NCBI GenBank assembly: GCA_002319795.1
Contig: DCFU01000009.1
Location: 1 to 15,959, forward strand
DNA from: Megamonas sp. UBA1796
GTDB lineage: Bacteria; Bacillota; Negativicutes; Selenomonadales; Selenomonadaceae
DNA: 15,959 nt
Reading direction: 5' to 3'
The notes under the pieces were generated by a model that did not search any database, was not told the DNA's origin, and was given only the letters and a program-made list of their open reading frames with translations. Numbering within the stretch: the first letter of the stretch is position 1; the number at the start of each line of letters is the position of its first letter. Of this stretch, positions 6,394 through 14,345 are shown one piece after another. The position numbers and the translations under genes were made by a program.

Positions 6394-8875
6394 ACTGAAC
6401 ATGTTCAATAGAAAAAAGAAATTACTTCGTGATGTCATGGTTTGGGGCAGATTAATCACGGTAAATTTATCGGATGGGCAGCCTATTGCCATCATGTTGA
6501 ATAAAGACGGATCCATGCAGACAACGTGGAGCTATCATGGGCCAGATCTGGATTCAACCGTTCAAGAAGAACTTGCGATGATTACCTTTCGCTTACAACA
6601 GGACATTTCATCTATAAAGTCAAGATGGAGTATGTATTTTGAAGCACAACGCAATCCGTCTACGGCGTATCCGGATGAAAATTATTTTCCGGATGAAGTT
6701 ACAAAGGGTATCAATCAGGAACGTCGGACACTTTTTTCCAGTGGCTTTCACTTTGAATCCAAGTTTTTTGCAACAATTTATTGGCTGCCACCCAAAGACA
6801 GCCGTGAGAAAATCAAGGAATTGGTCGTAGAAGGCCGAGAACATAAAGAATCCAACGGTGAAGATACGTTGGAAAATTTTAAAGATCAGGTTGTAAAAAT
6901 CTATCACGAATTTACGGAATTAAAGATACCGGTTCAGATTTTGACGGCGGATGAAACTTTGACATATCTACATTCTACGGTATCTGCATCTTCGCGTCCC
7001 ATTGCCGTGCCAAAACATCCTATGCTGGTGGATAAATATCTTTATGATACACCTCTTTATGGTGGATTAGAGCCAAGACTCAACCATAAACATGTACGAG
7101 TTATTTCACCTTTAAAATTTACTAAAACTACAGATTTTGGTTACTTTGATGTGCTGAATCAGTTGGATTTTTCGTACCGTTGGATAACACGTTGTTACTG
7201 CATGTCTAAGCAAGACAATTTGTCTGCCTTGGAAGAAATGCGTAGAAAATGGTATGCCAAACTTCAATCCGTTTGGAGTTATATTTTCCATAGTCAGGAC
7301 AGGAACATCGAGATGCATAATGATGAACATGTGGTGAATCGGGTTGAGGAAGTTAAGGCAGCTAAATTAGCCGTCGAAGAAGATACGATTGGCTTCGTGT
7401 ATTATTCCACGGCCGTAGTTGTCATGGATGAAGACCGGGACGCGGTGGAAGAGAAAGCTAAAATAATCAAGCAAGCATTCATGGACCGTGGTTTTCGAGC
7501 AAACATTGAAGAGGTCAATGCTGTGGATTCCTGGATGGGCTGTGTGCCGGGCATGGTGTCACATAATATTCGACGTTCACTTATTTCTACGGGAAACTTT
7601 GTCCATCTTATGCCGCTCAGTGATATTTGGGCCGGACCGATATGGAACAAATATCTGGATGCACCTCCGCTGCTTTATACACAGACCGATGGAAATACAC
7701 CTTTTCGTCTCTGTCTCCATGTTGGACAGGTTGGTCATACCTTGCTGGTAGGAGATACAGGCAAAGGTAAATCCGTGCATTTGAACTGTATCGAGGCAGC
7801 TTTTCGACAATATAAAAATGCCCGCGTCATCATTTTCGATAACGGTGCGTCTTCTAAGGTGTTGACCTATGGAGTAGGCGGTGCCTTTTATGACCTTGGC
7901 AGTGAGCATGATACATTATCCTTTCAGCCGCTTGCACAAATTGATGATGTCAATGAACGGCAATGGGCACAAGAATGGTTATGCGATTTTTTGCGGGAAG
8001 AGGGTGTAGAACTTACACCGGAAAAAAAGGGATTGATACGTGATGCATTAGGAACGCTTGCAGGCAGAAAACCGAAATATCGCACCATCAGTAACTTCAT
8101 CGATTATCTGCAAGATAGAAAATTAAAGGAAGCCTTTTATCCGTTGGCAGCAAGTGACGACAAGGGCAATGTTGGTGAATATGGGAATATTTTTGATTCG
8201 GATAAGGACACACTCGAGATTTCCTCGTGGCAGACTTTTGAAATGGGAAGAATTATGAAGAACAAGACCATCGTGGGTCCGACACTCATGTATATCTTCC
8301 ATAGAATCGAGAATAAGCTCAAAGGGGGTTATAAAGAAAAGGAATCGAATTGTCGGCGTCCATCCCTTATCGTATTGGATGAATGTTGGATTTTTTTTCA
8401 GAATCCTATTTTTGCCAGTAAAATTGAAGACTGGCTGCGGACTCTTCGTAAATATGATGCCAGCGTGGTTTTTGCCACACAATCGCTGGATGATATTGTA
8501 AAATCCCCGCTTCTGGATATCGTGTTAGGGTCTTGTCCATCCCACATTTTTTTGCCAGATGATAAAGCACTGAACCCGGATCGAAAGAAAATATACCAGC
8601 GTTTCAGGCTCAACCAACGTCAAATTGAAATATTAGACAAAGCCATACCGCAGAAACACTATTATTACACCTCGCCCGAAGGTTCCCGGCGTTATGATCT
8701 TGCCTTGGAATATTGTCCTTTTACGTTAGCTTATGTAGCGGTAGATAAATCCGGACTTCATCTGTGCGATCAGATCATTGCTGAATATGGGCAGGAACAC
8801 TTCAATGAACATTGGCTCAAGGAACATGGACTTACGATACCACAGAATGAAGAAAAGGAGGAACTAATCTTATGA
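6386..8875 (+). CDS. trbE: TrbE/VirB4 T4SS ATPase
   Basis: This 829-residue protein (RP4 TrbE has 852) is the large motor ATPase of pilus assembly and transfer at the inner membrane. The ATG at 6386 is chosen because AAAGGAGG lies at 6366-6373; an in-frame ATG upstream (6341) lies inside the preceding gene and lacks a site. The N-terminal CagE/TrbE/VirB domain contains IAIMLNKDGSMQTTWSYHGP and ends with SWMGCVPG and NFVHLMPLSDIWAGP. The RecA-like domain has Walker A GDTGKGKS at residues 456-463, DNGASSKVL after it, and Walker B SLIVLDECW with D665 and E666. VFATQSLDDI and HIFLPDDKAL are also family hallmarks. No key residue is missing. It overlaps both neighbours (8 bases before, 4 after), so translation of the ATPase block is probably coupled. 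Confidence 0.96.
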   Translation: MYKLNMFNRKKKLLRDVMVWGRLITVNLSDGQPIAIMLNKDGSMQTTWSYHGPDLDSTVQEELAMITFRLQQDISSIKSRWSMYFEAQRNPSTAYPDENYFPDEVTKGINQERRTLFSSGFHFESKFFATIYWLPPKDSREKIKELVVEGREHKESNGEDTLENFKDQVVKIYHEFTELKIPVQILTADETLTYLHSTVSASSRPIAVPKHPMLVDKYLYDTPLYGGLEPRLNHKHVRVISPLKFTKTTDFGYFDVLNQLDFSYRWITRCYCMSKQDNLSALEEMRRKWYAKLQSVWSYIFHSQDRNIEMHNDEHVVNRVEEVKAAKLAVEEDTIGFVYYSTAVVVMDEDRDAVEEKAKIIKQAFMDRGFRANIEEVNAVDSWMGCVPGMVSHNIRRSLISTGNFVHLMPLSDIWAGPIWNKYLDAPPLLYTQTDGNTPFRLCLHVGQVGHTLLVGDTGKGKSVHLNCIEAAFRQYKNARVIIFDNGASSKVLTYGVGGAFYDLGSEHDTLSFQPLAQIDDVNERQWAQEWLCDFLREEGVELTPEKKGLIRDALGTLAGRKPKYRTISNFIDYLQDRKLKEAFYPLAASDDKGNVGEYGNIFDSDKDTLEISSWQTFEMGRIMKNKTIVGPTLMYIFHRIENKLKGGYKEKESNCRRPSLIVLDECWIFFQNPIFASKIEDWLRTLRKYDASVVFATQSLDDIVKSPLLDIVLGSCPSHIFLPDDKALNPDRKKIYQRFRLNQRQIEILDKAIPQKHYYYTSPEGSRRYDLALEYCPFTLAYVAVDKSGLHLCDQIIAEYGQEHFNEHWLKEHGLTIPQNEEKEELIL
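8855..8861 (+). promoter_or_regulatory. Shine-Dalgarno site of the 47-residue gene
   Basis: AAGGAGG inside the end of trbE, 10 bases before ATG 8872. It supports the short gene that follows as being truly translated. Confidence 0.7.
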
Positions 8876-9015
8876 TGAGCATCGTAGCCTTATGCTTGAT
8901 TGTGACGGTTTATTTTAGCATTCGCGTAAATCGGATGGAAGAACGTGTAATCAAGCTGGAGACATTCCAGTCCGAAATGGACAAGAGAAAAAAAATGGAT
9001 GACAAGAAAAGTTGA
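8872..9015 (+). CDS. 47-residue single-span membrane protein of the T4SS operon
   Basis: This short gene starts with an ATG that overlaps the TGA of trbE (ATGA) and ends with TGA at 9013-9015. The protein begins MMSIVALCLIVTVYFSIRV, a single hydrophobic helix, followed by about 28 strongly charged residues with Met/Lys/Glu spacing that suggests a short coiled coil. There is no lipobox followed by a mature chain and no cleavage site, so it should stay in the inner membrane with its charged end in the cytoplasm. I do not recognise it. The strong ribosome site, translational coupling to trbE and tight spacing to the next gene argue that it is a real T4SS accessory protein, possibly a membrane anchor for the VirB4 or repeat-protein neighbours (inference). 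Confidence 0.75.
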   Translation: MMSIVALCLIVTVYFSIRVNRMEERVIKLETFQSEMDKRKKMDDKKS

Positions 9016-9019
9016 CGAG

Positions 9020-9026
9020 AAAGGGG
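9020..9026 (+). promoter_or_regulatory. Shine-Dalgarno site fixing ATG 9036
   Basis: AAAGGGG lies 9 bases before ATG 9036. The in-frame TTG at 9012 overlaps the preceding gene's end and has no such site, so ATG 9036 is preferred. Confidence 0.6.
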
Positions 9027-9035
9027 CTATTCATC

Positions 9036-11423
9036 ATGGAACTTGCAGCCCATGCATACCAAAGATATATCAAGCAGAATTTTCCAGCGGATGCGGCACA
9101 GCAACTGTATCAAAAAATAAAAGTTGCTGCAGATGCCGCGCAGATGGACTTTCATAAAATGAAGAAAAGATATATACAAGACTTTGAGAACCTGTATCTT
9201 TCTAAGGATTTGGAAGTTTTGTGTGATCTTCTCGACAATGGCTATTCGATGCGTGATGTCATGGAGGCATACACACATCAGAACTCATTTGCAAATGAAT
9301 TCCATGAAGAAGATGCTATCATCAGTCAATATGAAGATAAGGTACTGAGTCTGGTAAATGATGAACGAAAAAAAAGAGTTGGCAGGGAATATGAAAAGGC
9401 TAAAGATGTTTACCTTGCCTATCTGGAAAATAACCAAAATAAATATGCCGGTCATGAGGATGCTTTTTCTGCTTACCATGAAGGAGAAATCATCATCTCT
9501 ATGCTCGTACAGGATGGTTTTGCCGAAGAGACAATTCATACAGTCCTTCAAAATGCATCCCAACATGACTCTACATACATCAAGACTATGATGGAAAAGT
9601 GTGGACATGTAAAACAGGCATATTTGGATATTCAGAGTGCAGGTGTATTGGATGATGCCCGGAATGAATTTGATGTGTTCCGTAGCTTTGCAAAATCTTA
9701 TATGGAGCGGACTGGAACCAAACTCTTGGGGTTTGATGATGAATTACAGATTGTAAAAGAAATGCGGGCCGAAAAGTTTCCGGATCCATTTCTTAAACCA
9801 GCGTTGTTAAAAGCCTCCCCCGTAGCTATGGAACCAGGCCGCAATCCACAGGAATATGTTGAGGCGTTGATTTCCAGTGATGTTGATTTAGAGAATAGTT
9901 TGTTGCCCGGACTAGAGAAAGGGGCTTTTGTCAATACCAGCGATGTTTATATGGATCTTATAGAGCAATACCAAGAGCAATTGACTGCTGCTGGAATCTT
10001 GACCGGGATCAATGAAAAGAACCGGATATATTATGACTGTTTGGCCGTTCGGGAACTCCTGCAAAGATGCCAGCCAGAAAAAGATATCATGCAGGCATTG
10101 GAAGACAAAAGCCCGGAGGCGTCAAACCTCAGTCTCAATTATGCGATGTGGATGGTAGAAAAAGCAAAGAAGCTCCTCAAGAAAGAACAAACTTTTTTAC
10201 AGATGCAAGTACAAAATACTCCTGACCATGGATCCTATCAGTCCCTGCTTTCCAAAGGCATAACGGCGAAAGAAATTTATCAGGCCATATTACGTACACG
10301 CTTGGAATTGAACCCAAGCCTTTCCCAGAAATTATATGCATCTTTTATGGATAAGGATATGGCCGAGGCTTGTATGCATCTATATCCGGATTTTGACAAG
10401 GATGCGCTGGCGGGTATCATTCAGGAAAGTCCCCGTGCGATACTACTTTCTGGAACAAGGTTGCCTGAGGAACGGAATTACGCTGAAAATGTCATACAGG
10501 AAGCATCGAAACGGTTGGTTGATGTGGGCCAACGCCAGGAACAGGAAAAATCGATATTCATGGAGTTCAATCGGCAGCGCGGGCTTGTTTCACAGGGCGT
10601 TGTTGAAGCTAAGAATGCCATGTCTGCTTTTCAGTGGGGACGAAGTGCATTGCAAATGTTGATGAAAGGTTATGATTTGTTCACAATACGTAAGGCCATC
10701 ATAGATACGGCAGATCCGCTTGACAAATCACCGGAGGCCTTTGCGGATGATATCCTTGAAAAAACACCTAAAGTTTATGATCGTCTGATGCAAGTGAAGA
10801 ATTATGTACCCGTCGAGCATCCAAAAACAGCAGAGGAATATTATCGTAAGAAACTTTTTAAATACTATCAAAAACGGCATGCAGTTAAAAGTAGTATGGA
10901 TGTATCCATCGTCAAAGATATGTTGGCACGAAATATCTTTCATGCGAATGATATTCATAATGCAATCAAGGATTTCTCCCCGATTGCGATTGAACCGGGA
11001 CGGGATGAAAATTATTATTATAAATATGTTTTACCGAATGGCCGCAACAAATATATGGAAGAAAAAGACAAGCTGAAATATTATAAACCTATTCCCAGAC
11101 TCGAACATGAAGAATCCGCTGTTGAAGAATATAAATATCATAAGGAGCAAATGGAAGAGGCAATCGATTTGCCGTATACGATGCAAATGGATAAATTAAT
11201 TGCCGAAACCATGTTGGTACAGGGATTCCTGATGGTAGATATCATCCAAGCGTTATCTATAGAATCTCCCTGCCGGGATGAGCAGAGTAATTATGGCCTC
11301 TGTGTCGTGAACCGAGCAAAACAAAGCTTCGAACAAAGTTTCGAACGAGAAGAAGTCAATACACGCAGTTTAGTCCGAAACGTATCCATAACCGATACAG
11401 ATAATATTGAGAACGATTCTTGA
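9036..11423 (+). CDS. Large soluble helical-repeat protein of unknown function in the T4SS operon
   Basis: This 795-residue protein has no signal peptide, no membrane segment and no nucleotide-binding or HUH nuclease motif that I can see, so it should be cytoplasmic. It looks almost wholly alpha-helical and charged. It is built from about eight degenerate repeats of roughly 95 residues. Each has a 'Y..yL' helix, a helix of the type D-x2-I-x3-ML-x4-G, a 'DI..AI' helix, then a Ser-Pro turn and a helix with a conserved Tyr. The turn residue falls at S84, S175, S261, S359, S465, about 560-565, S648 and S744. Two turns are nearly identical: SPVAMEPGR (261-269) and SPIAIEPGR (648-656). The 483-residue protein encoded at 12894 seems to use the same unit. 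It lies between virB4 and the transglycosylase, where trbF-H lie in RP4, but is not similar to them. A scaffold or substrate-handling role is possible; function is unknown. Confidence 0.85.
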   Translation: MELAAHAYQRYIKQNFPADAAQQLYQKIKVAADAAQMDFHKMKKRYIQDFENLYLSKDLEVLCDLLDNGYSMRDVMEAYTHQNSFANEFHEEDAIISQYEDKVLSLVNDERKKRVGREYEKAKDVYLAYLENNQNKYAGHEDAFSAYHEGEIIISMLVQDGFAEETIHTVLQNASQHDSTYIKTMMEKCGHVKQAYLDIQSAGVLDDARNEFDVFRSFAKSYMERTGTKLLGFDDELQIVKEMRAEKFPDPFLKPALLKASPVAMEPGRNPQEYVEALISSDVDLENSLLPGLEKGAFVNTSDVYMDLIEQYQEQLTAAGILTGINEKNRIYYDCLAVRELLQRCQPEKDIMQALEDKSPEASNLSLNYAMWMVEKAKKLLKKEQTFLQMQVQNTPDHGSYQSLLSKGITAKEIYQAILRTRLELNPSLSQKLYASFMDKDMAEACMHLYPDFDKDALAGIIQESPRAILLSGTRLPEERNYAENVIQEASKRLVDVGQRQEQEKSIFMEFNRQRGLVSQGVVEAKNAMSAFQWGRSALQMLMKGYDLFTIRKAIIDTADPLDKSPEAFADDILEKTPKVYDRLMQVKNYVPVEHPKTAEEYYRKKLFKYYQKRHAVKSSMDVSIVKDMLARNIFHANDIHNAIKDFSPIAIEPGRDENYYYKYVLPNGRNKYMEEKDKLKYYKPIPRLEHEESAVEEYKYHKEQMEEAIDLPYTMQMDKLIAETMLVQGFLMVDIIQALSIESPCRDEQSNYGLCVVNRAKQSFEQSFEREEVNTRSLVRNVSITDTDNIENDS

Positions 11424-11426
11424 AAG

Positions 11427-11432
11427 AAGGAG
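11427..11432 (+). promoter_or_regulatory. Shine-Dalgarno site fixing the GTG start at 11438
   Basis: AAGGAG ends 5 bases before GTG 11438. The longer in-frame TTG at 11420 has no site, and the ATG at 11436 is out of frame and meets a stop at once. Confidence 0.6.
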
Positions 11433-11437
11433 AGTAT

Positions 11438-12016
11438 GTGAAGAAACAGATACAGGAAAAAATACACACAGGCATTTTAGCATTCTTTATGCTGCTAGGT
11501 TTCCTTGGTATTTTACAAGGTTATACTCCCAAGGCGGAAGCCGCAGATGTCTATACCGTTATATCCAGCGACATTGCACAATATAATGGGGATTCGACAC
11601 AAGTAGATTGGATTACGAAAGCTATTTGCTATGCATCCTCCCTTTATAATGTCGATCCTTTACTCATGACAGCCATTATGGAAAATGAAAGTCATTTCAG
11701 TTTTAATACCTTTTATCAGACATCATCAGCCGGAGCCGTAGGGCTTATGCAATTGATGCCGGATACCGCATCGTCTATTGGTGTAAATCCCTATGATCCA
11801 TTGGGGAATATCATCGGTGGCGCTTCTTATATTCGCACGATGCTGGATGATTTTGCTGGATATGGTGACTATTCTGTAACGAATGCTGTAGCAGCATATA
11901 ATGCCGGTTATCATGCAGTTTCTAAGTATGGTGGATGCCCTCCATATGCAGAGACGAGAAACTACGTCATCAAAGTTGCGAATTCATATCAACAGTTATT
12001 GAAAAATTATAATTAA
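11438..12016 (+). CDS. Secreted SLT-family lytic transglycosylase (VirB1/TrbN-like)
   Basis: The protein has 192 residues from the GTG start. Residues 1-35 form a signal peptide: Lys-rich start, hydrophobic run ILAFFMLLGFLGILQG, and cleavage after AEA. The rest is one compact goose-type lysozyme/SLT domain. MENESHF holds the expected catalytic Glu (E84, followed by S85), AGAVGLMQLMPDTA is the second hallmark, and NAVAAYNAG with YAETRNYV the third. It should cleave the MurNAc-GlcNAc bond in the periplasm and open peptidoglycan for the channel, as VirB1 and TrbN do. It is followed after 17 bp by trbJ/virB5. The presence of a small periplasmic transglycosylase rather than a long NlpC/P60-SLT fusion fits a diderm host. 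Confidence 0.93.
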   Translation: MKKQIQEKIHTGILAFFMLLGFLGILQGYTPKAEAADVYTVISSDIAQYNGDSTQVDWITKAICYASSLYNVDPLLMTAIMENESHFSFNTFYQTSSAGAVGLMQLMPDTASSIGVNPYDPLGNIIGGASYIRTMLDDFAGYGDYSVTNAVAAYNAGYHAVSKYGGCPPYAETRNYVIKVANSYQQLLKNYN

Positions 12017-12033
12017 GTGAGGAGTGGAGAATC

Positions 12034-12819
12034 ATGATACACAGAAAAGTTGCCATAGGTATAGGAATCTGCATGGGTGTCATCGTCCCCTTAGTAGCCA
12101 TGGTACCGTCTTCCCGGTCAGCAAATGCAGCCGTAGCGGTCTATGACGCCCAAAATGTAGCGGAAGCAATCCAGACCGTTACCAACACGCTCAATATATT
12201 GACCAATGAGCAAGCGCAGCTGGCACTGGATATTTTGAATTCTACATCGCTTGATGCGACAAAAATCATTAGTATATTTCAAAAGCAGCAAAATGCGCAG
12301 GGCAATATCTTGTTCGGTGATGCGAGCGTAGATCCGGAAATCTTAGCTGGCGCAGGTAAGGTGCCTGGTATTTTGAATCGCAATACAACGCCGGAAACCG
12401 TGCTGATGAGTAAAATTGGCGATATCAGTGACATTTTTAATCAGAAGATATCGCTGGAAGATGTATTTCAAATGACACAGATGAACACAAAAGCTCTTGA
12501 TGCTACCTATAAGGATGCAGCTACCATGGCACAGAATGTACAGACATCTGATTCGGCCTTAAATTCCAGTGTCAACGAGGCTTTAGAGGCAGCAAACCAT
12601 GCACAAGGCTATATGCAGGTCCAGCAAGCAAATGCAGCGATCAATGCAGCTGAAGTGCAGTCCATCCAGAACGGGAATCAACTTTTGGCAAATATACTGG
12701 CATCCAAATCACAAGAGGCTTATGCAAATAATTATGAGAAAGCTGCTACGGCTCAACTGGAACAGAATTCAAAAACCCGTCTTTCTAAGTGGGTCAATAA
12801 CTTTGATGCATCAAAATAG
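12034..12819 (+). CDS. trbJ: TrbJ/VirB5-like pilus-associated protein
   Basis: This 261-residue precursor (RP4 TrbJ has 258) has a signal peptide with a hydrophobic run and a likely cleavage site after SANA (about residue 33). The mature start AVAVYDAQNVAEAIQT matches the TrbJ/VirB5 pattern of P/A-x-VVYDPxN. The rest is helical with long Ala/Gln/Asn-rich stretches, especially residues 160-245, as expected for the elongated VirB5 helix bundle. VirB5 is a minor component at the pilus tip, involved in adhesion. GAGGAG at 12019-12024 lies 9 bases before the ATG. The order transglycosylase-trbJ-x-trbL fits the Trb family. The gene ends directly on the second palindrome. Confidence 0.88.
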   Translation: MIHRKVAIGIGICMGVIVPLVAMVPSSRSANAAVAVYDAQNVAEAIQTVTNTLNILTNEQAQLALDILNSTSLDATKIISIFQKQQNAQGNILFGDASVDPEILAGAGKVPGILNRNTTPETVLMSKIGDISDIFNQKISLEDVFQMTQMNTKALDATYKDAATMAQNVQTSDSALNSSVNEALEAANHAQGYMQVQQANAAINAAEVQSIQNGNQLLANILASKSQEAYANNYEKAATAQLEQNSKTRLSKWVNNFDASK

Positions 12820-12831
12820 GATGTCCATAAT
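12803..12831 (+). promoter_or_regulatory. Possible promoter overlapping palindrome copy 2
   Basis: TTGATG (12803-12808) and CATAAT (12826-12831) are 17 bases apart, a plausible sigma-70/sigma-A type promoter. The -10-like element is the centre of the palindrome, so a bound regulator would block it. The match is modest and may be chance. Confidence 0.25.
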
Positions 12832-12840
12832 GGACATCTA
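12818..12840 (+). promoter_or_regulatory. Palindrome copy 2, operator candidate
   Basis: The 17-bp core ATGTCCATAATGGACAT (12821-12837) is identical to copy 1; perfect arms extend to 9 bases (12820-12828 and 12830-12838). The left flank AGG also matches copy 1, while the right flank differs. It sits on the stop codon of trbJ, centred 36 bp before copy 3. Confidence 0.6.
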
Positions 12841-12855
12841 GAAAATATGTTCGTA

Positions 12856-12874
12856 AATGTCCATCATGGACATC
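12856..12874 (+). promoter_or_regulatory. Palindrome copy 3, operator candidate
   Basis: The core ATGTCCATCATGGACAT (12857-12873) differs from the other two copies only in the central base, which is outside the paired arms. It ends 5 bases before the AAGGAG site (12879-12884) of the next gene, so a bound protein or an RNA hairpin here could affect both transcription and ribosome access. Confidence 0.6.
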
Positions 12875-12893
12875 GGATAAGGAGTGTGAAACG

Positions 12894-14345
12894 ATGGATA
12901 CAAATATAGAAACAATGTTACGGAAAGCCTACAGGAATAGTTTCCCGGGTCCAGAGGCATTTCAGACGTTTATGGCGGATCCTTGGGAAGCAGTTCAAAA
13001 AGCAGAGCCAATCGAAGATATTCTCTTGAACATTAATGCATCAGATCAGGATATCTATTACTCGTTTTTGAAAAATGTCATGAAAACAAATCCAATGGAA
13101 GACCTTCAAGATGAAAAAAGGTTAATGCAATTGGATTTTAAGGTGGTCATGGATCTTTGGAAAGCACAGATGGATTATGCTCGTATCATGAAGTGTATGA
13201 CTTATTCGCCCATGTCTAGCGAAATGGATTTAGAAATAAGATATCTTGGTGCAGCTATCACAGTCATGGCCAAGGTCAATCCTATATTGACCTTGCCTGA
13301 GGTTGACAGTGCTAAGCCAATTATTCAGCTGGATGCTGTCCAAAGTGATGACAGACAAATCTATATGTCTTATCTCAAGGCGATACTTACAAAAAAACCA
13401 GATATGGAATTATGTAAGGCGGATAAAGAAATTATTGCTTTAATGAAAAAAAATAGTGTTCCGTCAGACCGTATAAAAAAATGTTTTGAACATTCCATGC
13501 AGTTTCCATTACCGGAACAAATGGGAAATGATAAGGAATATTTTCTGGCTGTTGATACCGTCATCAAGCAAAGAACTGCGTTTTTTGAACAGGCATATGA
13601 GGAAGCAGGGAGGCCCACTATGGCTCCAGAAGAAAAAGTACAGACAGATGATGAAATTTATCAGGAAATGAAAAATAAACTACGGAGTTTGAAACCTATA
13701 CATGATAAAGAAGATATTCTTTCGTATTGGTCTACGATTTTGAATACTATGCGGGATACGCTTCTACAGCTGAACCAGGCACAGAATACATGTAAAGTCT
13801 TAACCCTTTGGTCGATTGGTATTGAAAAAGCTTCTAAAGAGTTTGATGTAGCCTTAAATCCGGAAGTAAAGGCAATTAAGCAACGGTTAGAAGAAATCAT
13901 GCAGCAGGCACAACTGCAAGAAAAAGAATGGACGGATATCTACCAAATCATGGAGAAGGTAGAATTATTTTCGGATCAGCTGCTGCAAACTACGGCTCAA
14001 AAACAAGAACAGAATCCACTTTTTAAAATTCCCGAAGTACAGCATGCAGCTCCGCTGCAGCAGGTACTGCAAGATAGAAATTCTACACCGGATAAGGTCT
14101 ATTTTGCCGCGCTCCGTGAAGTGGCCCAGAAACATAGTGGCATTCTGCCAGATGAAGCAGATGGAATCATTATCAAACAGTTAACGAAATTAGGGAAATC
14201 CGATATCGATATTATGAAGTGTATAGTATATTCTCCCTGCCTGCGTCAACTCGATATGACACAACGCTTTGGTGCAGCAAAACATCTTTTGGATATAAGC
14301 AAAGATATAGGAAAAGAGCTTGAGAAAGGAGGTATGCGACGATGA
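12894..14345 (+). CDS. Second helical-repeat protein of unknown function, in the trbK position
   Basis: This 483-residue soluble protein has no signal peptide or membrane segment. It contains four degenerate copies of a helical unit. Each begins with an 'IY..fLK' helix (near residues 54, 156, 255 and 402), continues through a D-x-I/V helix, and ends at a 'KC...SP' turn (C101/S105, C197/S201, C300/S307, C443/S447). Copies 1 and 4 are clearest: IMKCMTYSP and IMKCIVYSP. The spacing of ~100 residues and the pattern of D..I, then I..CI, then SP, then Tyr match the repeats of the 795-residue protein at 9036, so the two are probably related. It lies between trbJ and trbL, where RP4 has the entry-exclusion lipoprotein gene trbK, but it has no lipobox and is far larger. 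Two palindromes precede it, and its end overlaps trbL. Function is unknown. Confidence 0.85.
   Translation: MDTNIETMLRKAYRNSFPGPEAFQTFMADPWEAVQKAEPIEDILLNINASDQDIYYSFLKNVMKTNPMEDLQDEKRLMQLDFKVVMDLWKAQMDYARIMKCMTYSPMSSEMDLEIRYLGAAITVMAKVNPILTLPEVDSAKPIIQLDAVQSDDRQIYMSYLKAILTKKPDMELCKADKEIIALMKKNSVPSDRIKKCFEHSMQFPLPEQMGNDKEYFLAVDTVIKQRTAFFEQAYEEAGRPTMAPEEKVQTDDEIYQEMKNKLRSLKPIHDKEDILSYWSTILNTMRDTLLQLNQAQNTCKVLTLWSIGIEKASKEFDVALNPEVKAIKQRLEEIMQQAQLQEKEWTDIYQIMEKVELFSDQLLQTTAQKQEQNPLFKIPEVQHAAPLQQVLQDRNSTPDKVYFAALREVAQKHSGILPDEADGIIIKQLTKLGKSDIDIMKCIVYSPCLRQLDMTQRFGAAKHLLDISKDIGKELEKGGMRR

Noticed and set aside
8123..8482. Antisense open frame inside the VirB4 ATPase region
   Set aside because: It is a shadow of conserved codons on the other strand, without a translation signal.
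5380..8875. One virB4 gene broken by a frameshift into two parts
   Set aside because: The downstream gene has its own complete N-terminal domain and ATPase domain; the upstream gene has its own ribosome site and a full-length N-domain, so they are paralogues, not fragments.
9036..11423. Relaxase or primase identity for the 795-residue protein
   Set aside because: No HUH metal-binding histidine triad, no catalytic Tyr motif near the N-terminus, and no primase or helicase motif could be seen; only a general similarity in repeat pattern was noted.
12894..14345. Entry-exclusion lipoprotein (TrbK) identity for the gene between trbJ and trbL
   Set aside because: The product lacks a signal peptide and lipobox and is several times longer than TrbK; only the position fits.
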